Of a stretch of DNA of 64,000 nucleotides, positions 20,967-32,792 are shown in pieces. The stretch's first letter is position 1, and every line of letters starts with the position of its first letter. The notes under the pieces were generated by a model. It searched no databases. It saw nothing but the letters and a program-made list of their open reading frames with translations, and was not told the DNA's origin. This DNA is from Coccinella septempunctata (taxonomy: Eukaryota > Arthropoda > Insecta > Coleoptera > Coccinellidae): contig NC_058193.1 of NCBI RefSeq assembly GCF_907165205.1, positions 10,466,544 to 10,530,543 of the forward strand. The letters are read 5' to 3'. Both the position numbers and the translations under genes were made by a program.

Positions 20967-23035
20967 ATGGATTGTAACACTTGTCGCAAATGCCATCAAA
21001 GACATCACACTTTATTACGTCTTGATGGGTTCTCTACAGATGAGGCTGAAACAGTTGAAGTTGTGCCATCCCCCTCGTCTAATAATGATAACACTATATT
21101 TTCGGCAAGAATTGATATCGCAAAAAAATCTTCTTCTGTACTGTTATCCACCGCACTGATCGACGTACGCGATAGTTTTGGTACGTTTCATACTTTACGC
21201 TGCTTATTGGACAGTGGTTCTCTATTTCATCCTTCATTACTAAGAAGGCCGCTTATTTGTTAGGTTTGCCTCGGCGCAATATGGAAATAAACGTGAAGGG
21301 TCTGAATTCAATTAACAGTATCGCTCATCATGGTTGCGTAACTGTTTCTTCTCGTCCGATTGATTTACAATCACCTGTAATTGTTACTGATGCTATAATT
21401 TTAGATCGAGTATGTGAAAGAGTACCTTCGTCTAAAGTTCCTAAAACTTCCTGGTCTCATTTATCGGCCTTGAGATTGGCAGATTCGCATTTTCACATTC
21501 CAGGAACGATTAATATTTTGCATGGCGCAGACGTGTTTTCCAAAATTATCTTACCCGAAAAAATTGTAGGAAACCCAGGACAGTTAGACGCAATCAATAC
21601 AGTTCCTGGTTATGTTTTGATGGGAAGATTCAGGCCCCGGACTAAGGTGATCGACGCACTGGGCAAATGGTCTACTGGCGCCCTTTTTCCAGTAATTTTT
21701 TTAAAATAATTGCTTAATACGTTTTTTTTCACAAACAATTACGTATCACAGTAAACAGAAAAACAAGTCGTTCATTGAAAATACTATAGCCCTATAGTAT
21801 TTATGATTCACACTACAAACCAAGAATTAGACATTTGAAAACTTGAATTTTAAAATTAGAAGAAAAAGATGATGGGTTTTCTCCCAGCTTTCAACTATGC
21901 AAATTCATTAATGATTTCGGAAAAATCTGTACTTATAGTTAGGTCTTTTTCACAGCAAGGTAACATCAGAGAATTCAATGAACTGCCTGAAAGCGTTGAT
22001 CTCGAATTATTGAGCCTAGCTTAAACAGAAAAACCTCTTTCTGCGAGGCGTTCATCCTCTCCTACATTTCGGCGTCCACTGAAATTTGACGACCTGGGCA
22101 TATGCCCAGTCTGCCCATACTATAGGATGGGGCCTGGGAAGATTTGAATGCCTTTCTAATTTTTCTGTTTCTGCTCTATTTGCTTTCCCCAAAGAGTTGA
22201 ACTTAGACCTTTCTCTTCAAAAGTTCTGGGAACTAGACTCAGTTCCTCTATGCGAAACATTATCTCTAGAAGATAAACAGGTTGACCAAATGTTTGCTGA
22301 TACGCTTTTTCGAGATAATGAGGGAAGGTACGTTGTTTCTCTTCCTTTTCGGGGTGAATTACCAAAATATACTGGCATTCGTGAATTGGCAATAAATCGG
22401 TTTCTATCTCTGGAGCGACGGCTTCTACGGAACCCTAGGCTGTATCAGTTGTACTCTGTTGTCTCATTCTTGTCATATGGAACGTATTAGTGAAAATTTG
22501 TTGGACGGTCATTGTTTTTATTTTCCACATCATTGTGTCATTAAAACACAAAACGATCAGGTGAAATTATCTCTATATTGCTTCGTTTTCGGTTACATCA
22601 ATATACCGTGTGTGCGGATATTCGGCAAATCTATCGCATGATAAGGGTTAGAGATGATCATGTAGATTACCAACGAATTATTTGGAGATTTTCTCCTGAA
22701 GAAGACTTCCAAGATTATAGACTACTAACTGTTACATACGGCGTTAGTAGCGCTCCATATTTGGCTATCAGAACATTAACTCAATTGGTTTCTGACGAAG
22801 GGAAGGCTTTTCCCTCGGCTTCGAAGGCATTACAGGAAAACATTTATGTCGATGACATCCTTACTAGGAGTTCTACGCTCGAAGGTGCAAGACGCTTGCG
22901 ACAGGAGCTAGTTGATCTTCTCAAAATGGTTCAGTAATGATCCTCACATTTTGACAGATTTACCATCTACCCATCTTTCGATTGATCCAGTTTCATTTGA
23001 TCGTGAACATGAATTCACCTCCTTTAAGGTATAAG
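20967..23035 (+). pseudogene. BEL/Pao P1 protease and partial RT
   Basis: The protease region shows CLLDSGS (catalytic D-S-G) and, in a shifted frame, LGLPRRNMEINVKGLN and NILHGADVFSKIILPEKI. The connecting block LQKFWELDSVPL and LPFRGELPKYTG leads into RT. The RT start (GHMERISENLLDGH, YFPHH) is followed at about 22565-22585 by a gap: the finger region is missing and the frame resumes at VCADIRQIYRMIRV. Then come YGVSSAPYLAIRTL and YVDD. Similarity ends near 23035 (LLWDPPK), just before the (TA)n tract. Confidence 0.75.
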
Positions 23036-23057
23036 GTTTATTGTGGGACCCGCCAAA

Positions 23058-23059
<2 letters not shown>

Positions 23060-23098
<39 letters not shown>
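23060..23098. repeat. (TA)n microsatellite
   Basis: About 19 TA units cap the truncated Pao element on its 3' side. Confidence 0.95.
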
Positions 23099-23102
<4 letters not shown>

Positions 23103-25020
23103 TAAAGTGTTAATACCACCTCCAAAATAGTAACTCGTTTAACGCTCTCACCTCATATATATCGATGTCACCTCCGAAATCGGAGGTGAAAACGTTTTGC
23201 CTTGTTTTTTAGCTTGTTAGATTCAGGAGGCTTCAGGGACCAACATATCAAAAAATCGTTTTGAGGTCACAACGCACCCCCTTTATGTACTGAACAATCT
23301 TTTAGTTCGAGTGTATATCACTGGCGCTAGTGTGCTGAGCTGTATATCGGAGAATTACTCTGAAAGACTCTTTGCTCGTTTGCACCTCCGAAAATGGCAA
23401 CGTTGTACTGTGCAAGCAGATGTAGACAGGCGGAATATCAGTATACGGAGGAATTAAGTAATGAGAGGCGCAGCGCGTTTTCTCCTCCATTATTGCAAGC
23501 CAGGCGGCATATCTCAACGATTTTTTATCGCATTCCTTTGTAGGGGAAAGAATCACGTGAAAGAGAACCAATCTTGGCTCTCTCGAATGGGATTATGACT
23601 GTTTATATTTCATCGTGCGTATATCTATGCATCCGTAGAACTTCTTTTATCTCAAGCTTACACTATAATTCTGAATTTGGCGAACTATTTCATTACCTAT
23701 CTGAAAACGAATCGATTTGAGTCTTGCCCATAATGATATTTCTTCTCTCTATGGAAATGATCCATATAGATAATACTACCTATTAGTATAACGAACAATC
23801 AGTATTGTATCATTGCATATAATAAAATAACCTGTTCAGAGAGAAACATTTTTTGGATAAGAAAATTCAGATGTTAATGGTGATGAATATTCAAGGACAA
23901 TGAGAAAATCCGAAAATTTTTATTTCAGAATCAGGAGAAAAAAATGCTACAAATTTCACAATATCACAGAAATGAACAACGTCGGCTAAACCGAATGTTT
24001 GACATTGTGTTATTTCAAATGGAACGCTCTTTATATTTTTCTTGAATCAGATTTCTCAAAGATTTTGAGGAATCCTTTGCTCAGAAACATCTCTTTTATT
24101 ATCGATTATGTTTAAATATTGGATTTTCCCAAAAATTTTAAGAGCTTGTAGCATCTCTCTGGTTTAAATATTTCAGTGATGTATCATAAAGAAAATTACC
24201 AATTATATCGAAACAAGTAAGATTTTATGAAGAATTCGCCAAAACAGATTTGCATTTTTCGATAGATCATACAGGGTGTAAGGGAAAAAATAAACAATAT
24301 TGAAGTCTTTGGAAGGCCTCGAGTCAACATATTTTGAAATTGCAACCATATTTTTGTCAAGATATAATGAATCTTCAAAATGAAGTTAATAATATAGATA
24401 CATACTCGGATACATATGATTGAGATACAGATGATTGATTAACTTCTACTATCTAAAATAAAAAGGTACATAGATAAAATATAGCTATATACAGGATATC
24501 TGTAAACAAATGCGAAGGAATAAGGGAGATGATTCCTTAATGAAAATAAGCGGGGGTATTTCCTGTAAATTTTTCAAATCGACAGACCTTCCAAGATACA
24601 GCCTTTGGAAGGCGATGACGAGTTTACAGTTTTTAATTTTTTTAACAGGTTCTAAAAAACACTGAGTCATAAAACTATACATATTATGAAGCACTGAGTA
24701 GATTGTTACCAGTTTCAACTTCGGCAAGCTCGTAGTTTAGGCGGTAAATTGCTATCGATTTTTTCAATGTGTCTCTCCCTTAAATTCAAAAATTTCTGTG
24801 AAAATGTTGAAATTTGAGTTATTATGCTATTGTCATAGAAGTATACGAAACTAGCAGGTCGGGGGATCCAAGATTTCGGGCCGATTCACCTTAAAAAAAC
24901 ATAATAAAATGAATTTCGTGAATACCTACCGAGGCTGAAAACCACTATTCTCCGCTATAAAAAATTAGTATTATTCCAATAATATACCGACTTAATGAAT
25001 GCTACGTTGCTATTACTATA
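23099..25020. other. Gene-free DNA rich in short inverted and repeated words
   Basis: No ORF with a recognisable motif. ACCTCC/GGAGGT words are frequent between 23110 and 23480, including a 22-bp palindrome at 23168-23189. Isolated ACAGGGTGT and ACAGGATATCTG words at 24272 and 24493 resemble mariner-type MITE ends, but no partner ends were found. Confidence 0.4.
23168..23189. repeat. 22-bp near-perfect palindrome
   Basis: TCACCTCCGA, AA, TCGGAGGTGA: two perfect 10-bp arms with a 2-bp centre. It lies amid other ACCTCC words next to the (TA)n tract. Confidence 0.7.
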
Positions 25021-25143
25021 AGGCCCGGTTGTTCAGTTCAGGATGAGGCCGAGATTTAAGATGATCCTAGATTGATCTGACAGAACTGAACTGATATGTC
25101 AAAATCAATCTAGGATAAACTTTAATCCCGAACTGAACAACTG
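25021..25143. mobile_element. Short MITE with GGTTGTTCAGTTC ends
   Basis: The left half GGTTGTTCAGTTCAGGATGA is mirrored by the right half ending CCCGAACTGAACAACTGC, and ATCCTAGATTGAT mirrors ATCAATCTAGGAT inside. CTATA flanks both sides and may be the target duplication. A similarly built element lies at 58254-58410. Confidence 0.65.
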
Positions 25144-25684
25144 CTATACATGTAGAGTTTCGGATTTTGCGAGAATCTACTGCTTTTTCTTCAAAACAAC
25201 AACTGCGCTGAAGGAAATGTGATTGACTATTATCTATATCATTTACATCATTATTTGCCGAAATTCAAAGTTCTGAATGAATTAAAATCTAAACTTGAAA
25301 ATATACGAGATAATTTTCGCAAGAATTTCAATGAAATCTGAAAATTTTCATCATTCTGGAGCATTCTGGACATCAATAATTCTCGAATCATCCATGCAAT
25401 AAATTCAATTTTATCCAATATAACACGCAAAACGAAATGTTATTCGAACTCGGCATCTTGAGCAATTCGTTCCTAAAAAGCCCGAATCAGGTAGAAAATT
25501 TTGAACCCTTCATATCAGCGAACACGTGTTTTGCAGTAAACAGATGCCGATTTCGTTTTCAACGGGCAATGTAACTAGGGTCGGCGTTGGGTGAAAGGAT
25601 GAACGGTTCTTACAACAAGAAGAATTTGAATTTTCATATGACGGTGAGGGCATTCGTTTTAAAATTTTCAGAGTACAAGGAGTA

Positions 25685-27944
25685 TACAGGGTGTTTCACG
25701 AGTAAACAGACAAATGAAAACCGTGAATAGAGGGCATTGAGCTGAGTTCAGAATCATACCATATACAAGGTGTTCCAAAACTAGTGAATCAAACGTCACA
25801 CCACGATAGAGTAAACCAAATATTATCGAATGACACCAACATTAGTTCGACGAAAATGTACCGTTTCCAAAATAATCAGAATTTTATTAAAATACATAAA
25901 GTTGCCGATTTTCGAACTATTTTTCTTAATAACAGGGCCAGTTTGTGAAAAAGGATATCGATTTTAAATTATATTGAAGTAATATTATTGTTTCATCTCC
26001 CCTAATTGAAATTATTTCAAGTAGTTAATCGATAACCATAACCTAAGTAAATGTAAATTAAAACAATTGTTTTTTCTACATGATTTTTAATACTCAGAAT
26101 AAACAGGGGTGATAATATGGGAGAAAAACGCTATCCTTAATAACAAATTGGCCTTGTGACTGAAAAAATAGTTCGAAAATCGGCAACTTTAGGTTAGGTT
26201 TTTTTAGAAACGGTACATTTTCGCTCAACTAATGTTGGTGTCATTCGATAGTATTTGATCTACTCTATCGTGGTGTGACGTTTGATTCAATAGTTTTGGG
26301 GCACCCTATATATAGGTTTCTTCGGGGTTTTTTGAAATTTCTTGAATTTCCGTTTGGCTATAACTCCTGAAATTCTGATCAAGTCGACTGAAAATTTATA
26401 ATTAGCTTTGAGTTGTTAATTTCATTGAAACAGAGCATTAAAATTCGACAAAAATCTGGACTGGGCTCAGTGAGGCTTTACTTAACTTCAAACTCATAAA
26501 AACACCGTATATGTAGTTTTTTAATCATAATTTCAACTTTTTTGTTATCTGCATTATTATTGTCTCAAATTGAATTGATTTTTGGGTTGCCCCACCTGTT
26601 GATCATGTTCTAGAAATAATTGTTTTGTTCAGACGCCTCTAAGGAATAGAGCACTTCATGAAAATGTATTTGGAAATCCTTAATTGATTTTTTTTCGAAG
26701 AATATTCTGTTGAATGTGTTCAACAATTATACCATATTCGGTCTTCAAAATACTCTTTCACAAGGATAAAATGTTTCAAAATTGATGATACCCAAATATG
26801 GATCGAAAAACTACGCTATCTTGAAACTAAAAATTAAAACTTGATCTTCAGAATGAATCTTTTTTTCTATGGACAACTAGTTGTGTGAATAAAAACAAAG
26901 AAAGAAATCGCGGGGTGTCAGATCTAGAGATCTAGCAGTCCAATATTGTGGTCCTACCCTTCTAATAAAATGACCTGAAATACTGATAAATACTTTTGCT
27001 GGTGCATGAATATCATCAATGTTTCAATAACAAATTGTAATAAGACCAGAACAATCCATAGATTTCCATAGATCCAATAATGACTATAACGGAATCAGTA
27101 AAGAATTCGAAAGTGCATTTATCACACTTATTCGAAGTGCCAATCATTACCTTCACTAAAAGACCAAATGAGGTGAAAATCAGTTCGGAAAATTACTTCA
27201 GTTCCACGTTGTCCATAAAAAGCGATTCATTCGGAAGATATCGAATTATAATTATTATTTTCATGATCATGATAGGGTAGTTTTTTCTATTTTTGTTTAT
27301 TATCAATAATAAAGCTTATTATCACTGTTAATCACTTATCTGAATAACCAGATATGCTATAAATATCAAAAACAAATGCAAGACATATATTGAGAACAAA
27401 AAAATTCAGTTGAACATTTCCAATTCCATTTTTAGATTTCCTCAGTTGATTGGCGATCATATTCATCCCATTAATTAATGTGAAGTAAAAGTCAATATGC
27501 AGCGCTGTTTTTTCCAGACATTTCACGATCAAACAATTATTCATTAGAAATAATCTGAAAAGGCATACCAAAGTTTCATTGATTTTGAGAAAATCAATGA
27601 AGATACCTGAAAAATTCAAAATTATGACGAGAAAAACTACAAACAGAGTGTTTTGCATGAGTTTAAATTTGAATATATCCTCAATGAGTCCGGTCCTGTG
27701 TTCGTCAACTTTTAATGTTCTGTTTTATTGAAACTTAGAAGTTTAAGCGGATAATGAATTTTTAGCCGAATCCAACTAAAATATTTGGTGTTATGGCCGA
27801 ACAAAAATTAGGGAAATTTGAATAAACTCCTCTCTATATCGGAAACGGAATGCCTAAGACACACATATGAGGTGTTTTTGAACTGAGCTCAATGCCCTCT
27901 ATTCACGGTTTTCGTTTGTCCGTTTACTTGTGAAACACCCTGTG
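25685..27944. mobile_element. 2.26-kb TIR element with about 65-bp ends and TA duplication
   Basis: The left end starts ACAGGGTGTTTCACGAGTAA and continues through AAAACCGTGAATAGAGGGCA. The right end is the inverted copy with a few mismatches (ACAGGGTGTTTCACAAGTAA). TA dinucleotides flank both sides, consistent with Tc1/mariner-type insertion (inference). No transposase ORF is visible; the interior holds a second, smaller MITE at 25764-26309. Confidence 0.75.
25764..26309. mobile_element. Fold-back MITE nested in the larger TIR element
   Basis: Arms of about 180 bp are inverted copies: the left starts ATACAAGGTGTTCCAAAACT and includes CAAACGTCACACCACGATAG, and the right carries the complement CTATCGTGGTGTGACGTTTG. 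A short loop separates the arms. A TA-rich flank suggests TA duplication. It lies wholly inside 25685-27944, so it inserted later or was captured. Confidence 0.75.
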
Positions 27945-29532
27945 TACTGAAAAATTTCAAAAGACTCCTCGAGCAATTAAGAAATGCCATTAAATCAAGG
28001 AGTTTCATTTGAACCGCTATGATGAAAAATGTCAATATCCAGTTATTATTATTATTTGGGGTGATTCATCGAAAATCCCCAATATCTCGAAAACCAAGGC
28101 ACTTTTGCCAAACGTAAAATATATTTATTTGAACCCCCATAGAGTACTCTACCCGCAGGCTCCATATTATCCATTCATTACGCCACACCCTGTATAATTA
28201 TTATTATTATATCAATGTACTGAAAATAAACAGACATGAATACTAGGCAGTTGTTTTGTTTGAAGGTGAAGCTCCTGTTGCTTCAAACTTCTTTCAATTA
28301 TTTTGACTACCATTCACGCAAGATGATTTTTGTTGAGGAATTCAACATTCTCGTAATTATCCGTTCATTTCTTCAAGAGATACCCATTCCCTACCACCTA
28401 TGAGTATTCAATTCAATGCTAACACTGCATCAAATGCATTTCATCCTCGGGTTGATTTTTTTGAATTCTACAACTGATGTAAAATCTTCAGCCTTCAGCC
28501 AAAGAAAATAAACAACAGTAACTCTCCTCAAGCTACTGATTACTTCTATTTTCCATGTAAATAAATAGATTTGGTATGTCTTCAATCAGTTTGTATAAAT
28601 GTCAATTATGTTCGTTACATATTTTCGACGCAATATTTTCCGAAGTGATTTGACATTGTGATGAAATACGTAATTACTGAGAGTCTCACGTAGAACGGAC
28701 TACGTAGCATTTATTTAAAACTCAAAAATGTTTTGACAAGCGTCTTAACCCAACATTTTCGTACCATACAGAGTGAAAGGTATTCAATTTCCATGGCCAA
28801 TCCTGTGCTAAAATGAAAGTGAATGACGTATAGAAGCTGAAAGTAAAACGTATATCTTTGTTGATTCATTCGGGAAAAACATTTCAATGGAGTTCCTCAT
28901 GTCGTGAATATAATGCCCAAAATTTAGATAACTATTTCATACCAGAACAAATTCGGTAAAATTGTCTTTGGAATTAATCTCATATGTAACGAAAAATTTC
29001 ATTGTCATGTATCATTCATTTTAGGACCTATACGGTATTAAACTCCCCTATCGGACGAAGTATCGTAGACATAGCATACTTATTCAAAACTGTTGATATT
29101 CATGAAGAAAAGATAATAATTTCTGTCCAAATTCATTTACTCCGAATCCTTATCAATCAATTATTAGCGTATGAAGTTTATTAATATCAGTATCGTTCTC
29201 GAACTATTTACAGATTTCAGTATGTGTGAATGAATCGGAAGAGCAGCTGTATATGAGTAGAATTCAAGCTGCCCTACTTTCTGTCCTCCTGAAATCTGAC
29301 AACGTTGCGAGAGGTGAGAGCGCACTACTAATAAGAAATATATGCGGAGGTAGTAAGGTCTGATTCGTTTAAAGAAAAATTTTTCAATGAAAATCTTTTC
29401 CCCTCTTTAGGTACCCCTGTTATTTACCTTCCCCTCTACATATATAGGCAAAAATTATTCCAATTAAAAAACTCCTTCACCCGGAGGTCAGGTCGCCCAA
29501 TGAACTTAACGGAGGTAACAACGAACTACGGG

Positions 29533-29535
<3 letters not shown>
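27945..29535. other. Gene-free DNA with possible MITE remnants
   Basis: A segment at about 28038-28210 starts and ends in ATT-type repeats and finishes CGCCACACCCTGTATAATTA, resembling one end of a MITE or short retroelement. GGAGG words cluster again near 29290-29520. No convincing coding ORF. Confidence 0.35.

Positions 29536-29610
<75 letters not shown>
29536..29610. repeat. (TA)n microsatellite with T-run
   Basis: About 33 TA units followed by a run of T. It bounds the Gypsy remnant on its right side. Confidence 0.95.
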
Positions 29611-29613
<3 letters not shown>

Positions 29614-29709
29614 TCACCGATTCTTCGGGTAATATGAAACACCTGCCGGACGTATCGTCAAGGCATGCTTTAGCGTGACACCTTCAGATCGCCCTTGTAC
29701 TAAACTCTA

Positions 29710-30186
29710 CGCAACTAGCTCGTATCTATGATCCTCTTGGATCACAGTTTTTATATATTCATCTGAATTTTCACTATTTTCCAGAACTGGATTACGGGAA
29801 AGGCAATCTGCTTCTACATTCCCCTTACCTGGTTCATACCAAATTTCAAAATCAAATTGAGAAAGGAAACGTTAAATTTCACCTAATTCTTCATCTGGAC
29901 TTATACGAAATTCTTTTCCCTCTAAAGGTTTATGGTCTGTGACAACTGAGAATTTACGTCCTAATAACGAATATTGCCAAAATTTTATCGCTTTTTTAAT
30001 TGCAAGGCATTCTAAGAACATAGCTTTTTTATTCTTCTGGAATTTGTTCAGTTTCTTTGAGAAATATGCTACTGGTTTCAGTTCACCGTTCATCTGTTTT
30101 TGTTTGAGCCCCAACTCCCTGAATACTGTTCGGTTCTTAATGTTTTGGGTAGCCCCCGTATTTAGTAACACTCGCATCTTTTTCAT
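29710..30186 (-). pseudogene. Ty3/Gypsy pol remnant: protease joined directly to RNase H
   Basis: Reading on the minus strand from 30186: MRVLLNTGATQN, the aspartic-protease active site (D-T-G type, here N-T-G), and NRTVFRELG. The frame then passes straight into RNase H sequence: LKPVAYFSKKLNKFQ, KAMFLECLAIKKAI, GRKFSVVTDHKPLEG. Past the listed stop, a shifted frame gives FEIWYEPGKGNVEADCLSR before ending near 29710. Protease and RNase H are normally separated by the whole RT, so roughly 300 or more codons are missing. It lies between a (TA)n tract and the LTR of BEL element P2. Confidence 0.7.
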
Positions 30187-30229
30187 TTTCTATGATTTTT
30201 CTCCTCCCTTTTTCATACATGTGTGACCG

Positions 30230-30549
30230 AGGGGAATATGAGCGAGATTGAAAACGGATCGACTGCAACGAAAAACGAAATAGTGTGAACGAAAACAAAA
30301 GTGACTTCCGAAATAAGAAAACTGAGTATTGAAGGCCGTGTGGTGATAACCGAGTTTTGTTTGTGTTTGGATTTGAAGAACTGCTGAAGAATTCGCCCCA
30401 TATCGAGAGCTCTCGCAACGTGACCAGGAACAAAGAAGACTCAAGGTCAGTCCTCCTGTCTTTCCTTCCTTATTAAAAGTATTCAAGGGAATTTTAAATT
30501 GTTTATATGTATAATTTAATTTAACCGGTCAGATTCTGAATATAAATTT
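30230..30549 (+). repeat. Probable 5' LTR of BEL/Pao P2
   Basis: The segment begins TGTGACCGAGGGGAATATG and ends immediately before a primer-binding-site-like sequence. Length about 320 bp fits. No second LTR copy was found downstream, so the limits are inferred from the TG start and the PBS position only. Confidence 0.45.
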
Positions 30550-30567
30550 TGGTAGCAGAGCGTGGTT
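30550..30567 (+). promoter_or_regulatory. Candidate primer-binding site, BEL/Pao P2
   Basis: TGGTAGCAGAGCGTGGTT starts with TGG as expected opposite a tRNA CCA end and lies about 185 bp upstream of gag. The tRNA was not identified. Confidence 0.55.
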
Positions 30568-30751
30568 AATTCCATATTTTTCCATTTCAAGAATCTGACA
30601 CTTGGAAAAAACGTTCGATCCTATCTCCCTTGACGCTTGAAAAAAGTAAAACTATTAAAAACAACGATTTCTAAACACTGCGCCTGTAACGAACCTCAAA
30701 CATCGTTACTCTCTTTCCAACTAGTAGGAATATTTGTCGAATTTATTTGTC

Positions 30752-32530
30752 ATGTCGAAGCCAAGCGAAGAAGAGCGGGCAACCTATGGTAAACTGATTG
30801 CCGATCGTGACCGTTTGTGGCGGAAAATGCAAGATTGTTATGATATGATTCCTAAATTACCGGATAAGTTAACACAGTTCAAGGTAAGAGTTTCGCAGAT
30901 TCATGAAGTACGAGATATGTTTTCCATAGTCCTAGATAGATTGCAGAGTTTATCAGCGGAAATTAAGGAATTTAAAATTGATATAATAAATCTGGAATCT
31001 GATTCTGATGTATTGTACTACGAGGTTTTAGCACACGCTAGTAAATATTCAACACCGTTAAATACTGCGCAATCTAATGCTTCAACTGGTGAAAATCTTT
31101 CGAAACGGGAATTGTCATTGCGAGATATACAACTACCGAAATTCGACGGTCATGCTGAAAACTTCCCTGCTTTTGTTAGCATATTTGACGCACTGGTACA
31201 CAATATCGGATATTCGGACATTGAAAAGTTTACAATTCTCATAAATCACCTCGAAGGGGCTGCATTGAAATGCCTAAACCATTAGATTTTCTCCAGAAAA
31301 TTACTTTGTAGTTTATAACCGCCTTATTCAACGCTATACAAATAAACGATTAATTGCAAATAATTATTTGAGAACTATTTTTGGATTAACGCCTTGTAAG
31401 GATAACTCATTTCAGAGTATTTCCGATTTGTGTGAAGTTCTTCAGATGAATGTAGCTGCTCTGAAAGATATAAGGCTTCCAGATTTGAGTGACTATATTT
31501 TAGTTGAATTTTCTCTTACTTTAATCAGTGACAAAATGAAGGAAGACTTTGTGGGTAGATTTTTAAAGACCGAATTTCCAACGTTTGAAAATTTAATAGA
31601 TTTTCTGAGGGATAAGTGCTCAGTTGCACAATTAGTTAATTCGGATTACGATTTGAAATCTCACCGGAACGATCGATCTTCTGTAAGAAGTAATGCTCCA
31701 ACGATGAAACCAATTTCATATTTTTCAAACGGTTCTAATCAAAGACTGAGCCAGAAACGAGTATCTATGACTTCACTTTCCGACCAAACCAAAAGAAATT
31801 CTGAGACATCATGTAAGCCGTGTAACAAGTATGAGAAGCATAGAGTGATAAATTGTCCAACATTTTTAGATTTAACGCCAAAACAACGAAACGTTTTTGC
31901 AAGAGATAATAATTTATGTTATGCTTGCTTGTTTCCGCCTCATATCTCTTATTGTTGCACCGGAACAATCTGTAAACATTGTTCTAGTTCCCGACACAAT
32001 TCATTGCTACATGAACCAGATTTCTCTCTTTCCCAACCAGAGTCTGTGAGTTACTGCTCGGATTTTACTTCAAGGCTCAGACGAATTGTGGTATCCCTGT
32101 AGAGCTGTTCTAGATTCGGGTTCACATTTCAATCTTATCAGTACTTCAATGGCCCAAAGTTTAGGTTTAACACGAAAACGGTGTAATATTGATATAACTG
32201 GTATTTCGTGACTAAGAACGTTCAAGGCAAACTGAACTGTGAACTTAAGTCTCTTTATGATAAAGAATTTATCCTACCCTTAGAGGCAGTGGTTTTACCG
32301 CGAATAACGGCCGATTTACCGAACACTTATGTATGCGATGATATCCAAAAAAGATTTGCTAACTCAGAATTAGCTGACTCTGAATTTCATATTACATCAC
32401 CTGTGGATTTCTTGTTGGGAGTACAAGCAGTTTTGGATATATCTTTAGACAACGCAAAAATACTAAAGGGATCACCTACCGCTTATCTTACAAACTTGGC
32501 TGGATTATTCTGGGGCAGGTTGCAAATCAA
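30752..32530 (+). pseudogene. BEL/Pao P2 gag and protease
   Basis: I choose the ATG at 30752 (MSKPSEEERATYG). The N-terminal half is helical. IQLPKFDGHAENFPAFVSIF is the DUF1759-like gag core. A frameshift or small loss near 31285-31368 (after LEGAALKCLNH) moves to a second frame with the matrix/capsid remainder and zinc-finger-like CKPCNKYEKHRVINC and CYACLFPPHISYCC. The protease follows from about 32085: AVLDSGSHFNLIST (D-S-G), then, after a stop near 32208, a region ending FLLGVQAVLDISLDN and GLFWGRL. Several lesions make it untranslatable. Confidence 0.75.
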
Positions 32531-32755
32531 ATCTCCCTTGCGAATTTAGTATGTACCGAAAACGAACCATCTCTTAACGAATTGTTGCGTTCGTTTTGGG
32601 AAGTAGAAGAAGTTTCAATTCCCAATCAGATTACTTCGGAAGACGAGTTTTGTGAGCGATACTTCTCTGAAACCGTACAACGAAATAGTTATGGTCAATA
32701 CATCGTGTAGGTACTGTCCATTTATGAAATCAGTCGCGAGACTAGGAACAAATAG

Positions 32756-32759
32756 AGAT

Positions 32760-32762
<3 letters not shown>
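32756..32762. repeat. Target-site duplication (left), AGATTTA
   Basis: AGATTTA here equals 37599-37605. Joining the BEL sequence through one copy keeps its reading frame, which supports a true duplication. Confidence 0.75.

Positions 32763-32790
<28 letters not shown>
32761..32790. repeat. (TAA)10: tail of minus-strand LINE and target of R4/Dong insertion
   Basis: Ten TAA units directly follow the AGATTTA duplication and directly precede the R4/Dong-type coding sequence. On the minus strand this is the TTA-repeat tail of the LINE at 34813-37598. A short TAATAA remnant at 34813-34818 on the other side of the Dong element belongs to the same tract. Confidence 0.8.

Positions 32791-32792
<2 letters not shown>

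Larger units (their letters stand above)
19480..23059 (+). mobile_element. BEL/Pao retrotransposon P1, decayed and 3'-truncated
   Basis: Plus-strand element: likely end of the 5' LTR before 19538, a primer-binding-site candidate at 19538, gag (19816-20873), aspartic protease region (about 20960-21700) and RT (about 22086-23035). RNase H and integrase are absent: the coding similarity stops at a (TA)n tract at 23060. Multiple stops, shifts and a deletion in RT show that it is old. The left boundary is not fixed. Confidence 0.75.

Noticed and set aside
23302..23571. 89-codon minus-strand ORF
   Set aside because: No motif; it lies in the ACCTCC-rich repeat region.
23060..29610. Maverick/Polinton or other large virus-like transposon between the (TA)n tracts
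   Set aside because: No DNA polymerase B, retroviral-type integrase, ATPase or capsid gene could be read in any frame.
30190..30486. Three overlapping minus-strand ORFs of 62-98 codons
   Set aside because: They cover the probable LTR of BEL element P2 and carry no motif.
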